Origin: JAGVPT01 sp963843065
GTDB lineage: Bacteria > Bacteroidota > Ignavibacteria > UBA10030 > UBA8401
Length of the DNA stretch: 9,491 bases
Assembly (NCBI GenBank): GCA_963843065.1
Contig: CAWJKX010000181.1
Coordinates: forward strand, 1-9,491
Direction of reading: 5' to 3'
Below, piece by piece: positions 6,300 through 9,491 of the stretch. Each line of letters begins with the position of its first letter. Position 1 is the stretch's first letter. Both the position numbers and the translations under genes were made by a program. Under the pieces are notes generated by a model. It had not been told where the DNA came from. It saw only the letters and a program-made list of their open reading frames with translations, and did not search any database.

Positions 6300-6354
6300 T
6301 CCGGCAGGATGCTGAAAAGTCCCCGTGATGATCCATGAGGTTTAGAGTTGTCCT
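6300..6354. repeat. 55-bp direct repeat, copy 2
   Basis: Begins TCCGGCAGGATGCTGAAAAG and matches the copy at 3906-3960 at 45 of 55 positions with no gap. It is non-coding and lies between the 3' end of the lipoprotein gene and the VOC gene. The word CAGGATGCTGAAAA resembles sequences I associate with mobile-element ends, but I cannot confirm that here. Confidence 0.75.
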
Positions 6355-6380
6355 GTTCATTGAAGGGGGAGAAAGTTCTT

Positions 6381-6394
6381 CCATGCCGGCATGG
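6381..6394 (-). terminator. 14-bp perfect palindrome just after a stop codon
   Basis: CCATGCCGGCATGG starts 4 nt beyond the stop codon of the lipoprotein gene (6399). As RNA it gives a 5-bp stem with a 4-nt loop. Only short U runs follow (AAGAACUUUCUCC), so it may be a weak terminator or a protein-binding site. Confidence 0.3.
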
Positions 6395-6398
6395 GTGA

Positions 6399-7016
6399 TT
6401 AGGATTCTGCCGCGATTATTCCCTCCTTTACAAGTTCACGCACAATGAGAGGAATAATCTCGCCACTCACGTTTTCGTCCTCACCACTTTCGTGCACTTC
6501 GCCTACTCCAGACCAAATCATTCGTCCCCCGTCTCGAGTGGTCCGTATCTTGACCTCATCTTTCACGATTTCATTTATTAAAGGATAGCCGGGATAATAA
6601 TTAGAATTCCACCCGCCCCATGTCTGAGAAGGGGAATCCGGTGAGGTGATGCTCGAGCTTCCCGTGACATCATCTGTGATCTCGGCAGAGACTCTTCCGA
6701 CGAGCATTATCCCGTCGAAATTCCCCTTCATTGCGACGGTATTGATGAGATTCGTGTCGGGGATAGCCCCAGCGATGAGGCGATACGATGGGGTCGCATC
6801 CACACCGTGCCACGACAAAGCTGCCGCGAACCCATCCTCCCAGGTACGTCTCCTTAATTGATCCTTTCTGACAGCGACGACCAGTATTTTTTTCAACGGC
6901 CCTGATGTGTATGACGCGTCTCTCCAAGTGTTCGAAAGCTGTGTCGATGCACAGGATAGCAATATGAGCGACATCATCACTGTGGCAAAAAAATGGAAGC
7001 GAATATTCGTGCTCAT
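6399..7016 (-). CDS. Outer-membrane-type lipoprotein, function unknown, coupled to an efflux gene remnant
   Basis: A 205-residue protein with a lipoprotein signal: R6, hydrophobic core, and a good lipobox LLSC with Cys22. The mature part holds TWRDASYTSGPLKKILVVAV, TWEDGFAAAL and FDGIMLVGRV, an alpha/beta pattern seen in uncharacterised lipoproteins of this sort, then a Gly/Ser/Pro-rich loop (SPSQTWGGWNSNYYPGYP) and a C-terminal helix (IIPLIVRELVKEGIIAAE). AGGAG (7022-7026) lies 5 nt before the ATG. The ATG overlaps the TGA of the upstream efflux-protein remnant as ATGA, so the two were translated as one operon. That suggests a role tied to an RND-type efflux system, but the partner is now broken. 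No enzyme motif is seen. Confidence 0.8.
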   Translation of the reverse strand: MSTNIRFHFFATVMMSLILLSCASTQLSNTWRDASYTSGPLKKILVVAVRKDQLRRRTWEDGFAAALSWHGVDATPSYRLIAGAIPDTNLINTVAMKGNFDGIMLVGRVSAEITDDVTGSSSITSPDSPSQTWGGWNSNYYPGYPLINEIVKDEVKIRTTRDGGRMIWSGVGEVHESGEDENVSGEIIPLIVRELVKEGIIAAES

Positions 7017-7201
7017 GGTTTCTCCTCATGAAGTAAAAGCTCAACATCTTCGAACAAATTACTCCATCCTCCGCCCAACGCCTTGCTCAACTGAACGTTT
7101 GTCGTCGCTTGTTGCATTCGCAGGTTCATTGCTACCCGTTAATTGGTCAATAATGCAGTTTGAGTAAATGCACGGATCACGTCATTCAAGTGTGATCTCA
7201 G
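7013..7201 (-). pseudogene. Remnant of an RND-efflux outer membrane factor (NodT/CusC type), C-terminal end
   Basis: On the minus strand 7201 to 7142 reads LNDVIRAFTQTALLTN, then a TAA (7141-7139), then in the same frame RVAMNLRMQQATTNVQLSKALGGGW, SNLFEDVELLLHEEKP and a TGA at 7015-7013. NQR...LR.QQA...VQL.KALGGGW is the standard end of outer-membrane efflux proteins of the TolC/NodT type (about 450-500 residues when whole). The TAA sits where the family has Gln (NQR), one base from CAA. Upstream the match breaks off in all frames, apart from fragments such as EVLRIL. The gene is thus a 3' stub, probably with frameshifts or deletions. Its TGA overlaps the ATG of the next lipoprotein gene. Confidence 0.7.
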
Positions 7202-7914
7202 GTGTAACCAGTTGCGTAAAATACGCCTTGCACACATCTTCCCATTCCCGCGTTAATATGCGCAATACTTCAATTTCATTTTTGCCTGATATAAACCATT
7301 GTAACGCCCCTCATCAAATGTCGAATAAGGAAGCTTCATCTCTTGCCGTTCGTCCGTCGGTCGGTCATTTATCTGGGTGAATATACCAGTAATGGGGGGG
7401 AGAGTCAAGGTGTCGCTGTCGCAGCACTTCTCCGACGTTTCAGCTTTATCAGATTCTCAAAAAAGTTTATTTTCCCTCATATCGAAAGAATTGAACCGAG
7501 CATCGATGCGAAGCCTGTTAGAATTACGATTACTTATTCAACTGTTTTTTCCTTCATGTACTTTCCATAGATAAATTTTGAAATAGCTGTGATGTAACTG
7601 TTTCACCATCAGGCCATATTTTTCTTTTGCGTCCCTTGACGCAGTTGGGCTTTTGATGCATTGATCTGGTGGAATGGTTGGATCCGCACTTTTGAATACG
7701 GCTGATAGAAAAGGGGAGATTAGAAATTCAGGCTTAACTATTTTCTTATTGATTCAATGCTATCTGAATACTATATTTACAGCATGTGCATTGAGCGTCA
7801 AAAGACGCTCCATGATTGCAATTGGATAAAAGGCCACGCACAGTTTTGCGCAAATACAAAGTTTGGTAAAACGCGCAGAATTGAAAGAAAGTCTCGAAAT
7901 TTGATTGATATAGC
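7202..7914. other. Degenerate and non-coding stretch before the tRNA fragments
   Basis: No frame is convincing. On the minus strand 7456-7310 is open for 49 codons (with LTLPPITGIFTQIND and KLPYSTFDE), and a one-base shift in a G-run at 7307-7310 would join it to a 42-codon frame down to 7182 (QWFISGKNEIEVLRIL, FTQLVTPEITLE). Openness of that length is expected by chance. It may be the decayed middle of the efflux gene. The right part (7570-7914) is AT-rich and holds only one hairpin. Confidence 0.5.
7793..7810. repeat. Perfect 7-bp hairpin
   Basis: GAGCGTC-aaaa-GACGCTC. No T-run follows on either strand. It stands alone in non-coding DNA about 105 nt before the tRNA fragments. Role unknown. 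Confidence 0.4.
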
Positions 7915-7931
7915 GGGCTCTTAGCTCAGTT
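7915..7931 (+). repeat. First copy of the tRNA-Val 5' end (17 bp)
   Basis: GGGCTCTTAGCTCAGTT is identical to the first 17 bases of the truncated tRNA at 7973. It covers the 5' acceptor strand and the start of the D arm, then changes to unrelated sequence. A TATAGC lies directly before it, where a tRNA promoter -10 box might be. Confidence 0.75.
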
Positions 7932-7972
7932 CCCAACGGGACTTCGCTTCAGGCCTGCCAGGAAGTAGAATT

Positions 7973-8027
7973 GGGCTCTTAGCTCAGTTGGTTTAGAGCG
8001 CTACCTTGACACGGTAGAGGTCAGAGG
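7973..8027 (+). tRNA. Truncated tRNA-Val(GAC), 3' part missing
   Basis: The 5' acceptor strand GGGCTCT, the D arm (GCTC...GAGC, with AGTTGGTTTA loop), the anticodon arm CTACC-TTGACAC-GGTAG (anticodon GAC at 8008-8010), the variable loop AGGTC and the 5' T-stem strand AGAGG are all present in order. The T loop (TTCGAAT), the pairing CCTCT and the 3' acceptor AGAGCCC that must follow are absent: the sequence changes to TAATTTCCCGC at 8028. It cannot give a working tRNA. A tyrosine recombinase gene starts 92 nt later, so this is probably an attachment-site junction. Confidence 0.85.
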
Positions 8028-8072
8028 TAATTTCCCGCAATACCCTTCAAGTTTCGCCACTTCCTTCTACGT

Positions 8073-8092
8073 TAGGCACTCAACTAGGCACT
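8073..8092. repeat. Two direct repeats TAGGCACT, 12-bp period
   Basis: TAGGCACT occurs at 8073-8080 and 8085-8092, between the tRNA fragment and the integrase gene. Paired short direct repeats in this place are what arm-type binding sites of a tyrosine recombinase look like. A further GCCTC/GAGGC inverted pair (8097-8114) runs up to the ATG. Confidence 0.45.
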
Positions 8093-8119
8093 GCTAGCCT
8101 CAAAACAGCGAGGCTTCCA

Positions 8120-9166
8120 ATGTTCCTTTCCAAAACTTCCAGCGGTATCTACTACCTCTTCTTCAACGATGTAAATGGGAATAGGTGCAAGGTTTCCACT
8201 CAATCCCGCCTAAAAAGTGACGCAACAAAATTCCTTCAATCCTTCAAGCTTAGCGAGTACAAACAAAAGCAGAAGGCACAGAACAGACCGCTCGATGAGT
8301 TTACAGTTGAATATTTGACTTATGCAACGGGGGTATTTGCTTCAGGTACAGTATACCTACACGAATTGGCATTGAAACAATTGCGAGAAAGTGTCGGCAA
8401 CTTACCTTTAAGGGACATTTCCCCCCAGCACATTGACAAACTCAAATCGGAACTAATTCAGAAGGTCGATTCAAATCTCGACACCGTAATGAGCCCCGTA
8501 ACTGTCAATGAACGTCTAAGTAAGCTGAAGGCTGTCTTCAACACAGCATTGAGGTGGAATTTGATAACCGTCAATCCGGTCAAAGGAATTCCATACGTCT
8601 CAGTGCCCGAAAAAGCACCGTCGTTTTTCAGCCGTGAAGACTTCCAAAAACTCATTTCATTTATCAAAGTTGGATGGATGAGGGAGGTGGTAATTTTTGC
8701 CGTCCTAACGGGGATGAGACGCGGTGAAATCACAAATTTACGATGGCAGGACGTTGACCTTAGCAGAAAGCTTCTAACTATTCAAAGCAATCCAACATTT
8801 AAGACGAAAAGCGGTAAAAGGCGAACTATTCCATTGAATGAGACAGCGTTTTACATTCTTTCTGCGAGGCACGGCAAAGATACTTCAGAATATGTTTTCT
8901 CCCTCAACGGTCAGAAGATTTCACAGGGATGGCTAACTCACGCTTTTAAGAAAGCTGTGTACGATGGTCGATTGAAGGATGACCGCCTGCACTTTCACTC
9001 GCTCCGGCACACATTTGCCACTTGGCTTGTGCAGGACGGTGTTTCCATCTACGCAGTGAAGGAATTGCTTGGACATTCAGACGTAAAAACAACTCAAGTC
9101 TATTCTCACTTACAGCCGGAACAGCTTCATAGCACGGTGAACAAGATACACGTTTCCCTAAACTAA
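8120..9166 (+). CDS. Tyrosine recombinase / phage-type integrase
   Basis: A complete 348-residue integrase that would cut and rejoin DNA at att sites. The N-terminal part (MFLSKTSSGIYYLFFNDVNG..., about 1-45) is an arm-binding-like beta segment. The core-binding (SAM-like) domain follows at about 58-160 and the catalytic domain at about 170-345. All catalytic residues are visible: R200 (TGMRRGE), K230 (KTKSGKRR hairpin), H293 and R296 (HSLRH), H319 (LLGHSD) and Y328 (TTQVYSHL). The frame is open further upstream to 8030 but has no usable start there; the ATG has a weak GAGG (8110-8113) 6 nt before it. Position right after a tRNA fragment fits tRNA-directed integration. Its copy is intact, unlike several neighbouring genes. 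The next gene on the strand is a lipoprotein behind a strong terminator. Confidence 0.95.
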   Translation: MFLSKTSSGIYYLFFNDVNGNRCKVSTQSRLKSDATKFLQSFKLSEYKQKQKAQNRPLDEFTVEYLTYATGVFASGTVYLHELALKQLRESVGNLPLRDISPQHIDKLKSELIQKVDSNLDTVMSPVTVNERLSKLKAVFNTALRWNLITVNPVKGIPYVSVPEKAPSFFSREDFQKLISFIKVGWMREVVIFAVLTGMRRGEITNLRWQDVDLSRKLLTIQSNPTFKTKSGKRRTIPLNETAFYILSARHGKDTSEYVFSLNGQKISQGWLTHAFKKAVYDGRLKDDRLHFHSLRHTFATWLVQDGVSIYAVKELLGHSDVKTTQVYSHLQPEQLHSTVNKIHVSLN

Positions 9167-9214
9167 AGCGATTGATTCTCTGATATAAAAAATGTATTTT
9201 CGGAGTGCAAAAGG

Positions 9215-9305
9215 CTTGCTGAAAAGGGGAGCGCGTCAAACATTTAATTCTTTTTTTCCATTCTTGTAATGGAATCATAGCCCGTAGGGTAAAGCCTTCA
9301 GCAAG
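9215..9305 (+). promoter_or_regulatory. Inverted 9-mer pairing a leader segment with the terminator loop
   Basis: CTTGCTGAA (9215-9223) is the exact reverse complement of TTCAGCAAG (9297-9305), and a G-U and a G-C pair extend it. The second copy lies inside the 21-nt loop of the terminator at 9281-9323. A further hairpin TTCCAT-tcttgta-ATGGAA (9256-9274) sits between them. In RNA this could give a loop-leader contact beside the terminator. Confidence 0.4.
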
Positions 9306-9323
9306 TCTTCCTACGGGTTTTTT
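9281..9323 (+). terminator. Rho-independent terminator after the integrase gene
   Basis: CCCGTAGG (9281-9288) pairs perfectly with CCTACGGG (9310-9317), followed by six T's (9318-9323) and more T's after one G. The loop is long (21 nt). It lies 114 nt after the integrase stop codon and 77 nt before the next gene. Confidence 0.85.
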
Positions 9324-9400
9324 GTTTTAGTGAAGGCTACTATGCAAGAACATTGCTTCCCTGTACCTGGGAACTAAGACAAATCAATGGAAGGGAACTT

Positions 9401-9491
9401 ATGAAAATTTATCTATGCTTAGTATTATCTACTTGCGCGCTTTTGTTTATCTCCTGCAAAAAATCTTCCTCATTACCAACACAGCCCACTT
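9401..9491 (+). CDS. Lipoprotein, N-terminal part (runs off the window)
   Basis: Only the first 30 codons are seen: a lysine-bearing start (MKIYLCL), a hydrophobic core and FISC with Cys19, then KKSSSLPTQPT. This is a lipoprotein signal of the looser type common in Bacteroidota-like genomes, with a Lys-Lys-Ser tail after the Cys. GGAAGGG lies just upstream of the ATG. The mature domain is outside the window, so no function can be given. Confidence 0.7.
   Translation, partial: MKIYLCLVLSTCALLFISCKKSSSLPTQPT

Noticed and set aside
5943..6338. Plus-strand 131-codon open frame
   Set aside because: It lies opposite the well-supported VOC gene and its leader and has no recognisable domain.
7182..7456. 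A possible separate minus-strand gene joined by one frameshift in a G-run
   Set aside because: Open lengths of 49 and 42 codons are not significant, no start or family motif is visible, and the end overlaps the efflux stub in another frame. Kept only as part of the degenerate region.
7168..7570. Plus-strand open frames of 65-75 codons in the 7.2-7.6 kb region
   Set aside because: They overlap each other, lack ribosome binding sites and family motifs, and lie opposite the remnant of the efflux gene.

Overview
The window is bacterial chromosome from a Gram-negative organism. It carries an ABC-2 exporter subunit, the remnant of an outer-membrane efflux protein, several predicted lipoproteins and a secreted cupin. 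Most intact genes have clear Shine-Dalgarno sites (AGGAGG/GGAGG/AAGGAG type) and some use TTG or GTG starts. That argues against a typical SD-poor Bacteroidales or Flavobacteria genome. The integrase type and the loose lipoboxes would fit an environmental Bacteroidota/Chlorobiota/Ignavibacteriota-like lineage, but this taxonomic placement is a weak inference.

Layout: 1-350 (+) is the C-terminal end of an ABC-2 permease. 557-1147 (+) is a cytosolic cupin with its own promoter/operator-like region. 1225-1645 (-) is a small lipoprotein gene broken by one frameshift. 1711-2073 (-) is an EutQ-like small cupin, placed behind 2118-3113 (-), a quinone-oxidoreductase-type MDR gene carrying two frameshifts. 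3338-3766 (-) is a secreted cupin with a GTG start. 4223-5506 (-) is a two-gene operon, a prohibitin/SPFH membrane protein followed 3 nt later by a short SnoaL-like protein, with a good promoter and a strong terminator. 5723-6163 (-) is a VOC/glyoxalase-fold protein. 6399-7016 (-) is a lipoprotein whose ATG overlaps the TGA of a decayed NodT/CusC-type efflux gene (7013 to about 7201). 7202-7914 is degenerate or empty. 7915-8027 holds two copies of a tRNA-Val(GAC) 5' end, the second running through the anticodon arm and then breaking off in the T stem. 8120-9166 (+) is a complete tyrosine recombinase, followed by a terminator at 9281-9323 and the first 30 codons of a lipoprotein (9401 to the end).

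Overall this looks like an accessory or eroding region: single-gene detoxification and small-ligand proteins (three unrelated cupins, VOC, SnoaL, MDR), several broken genes, a pair of 55-bp intergenic direct repeats, and a tRNA/integrase junction marking the probable edge of an integrated element. I do not see a clearly new multi-gene system. The items most worth a second look are the broken tRNA/integrase junction, the 55-bp repeat pair, the palindrome over the -35 box at 431-451, and the terminator loop at 9289-9309 that is complementary to the upstream leader.
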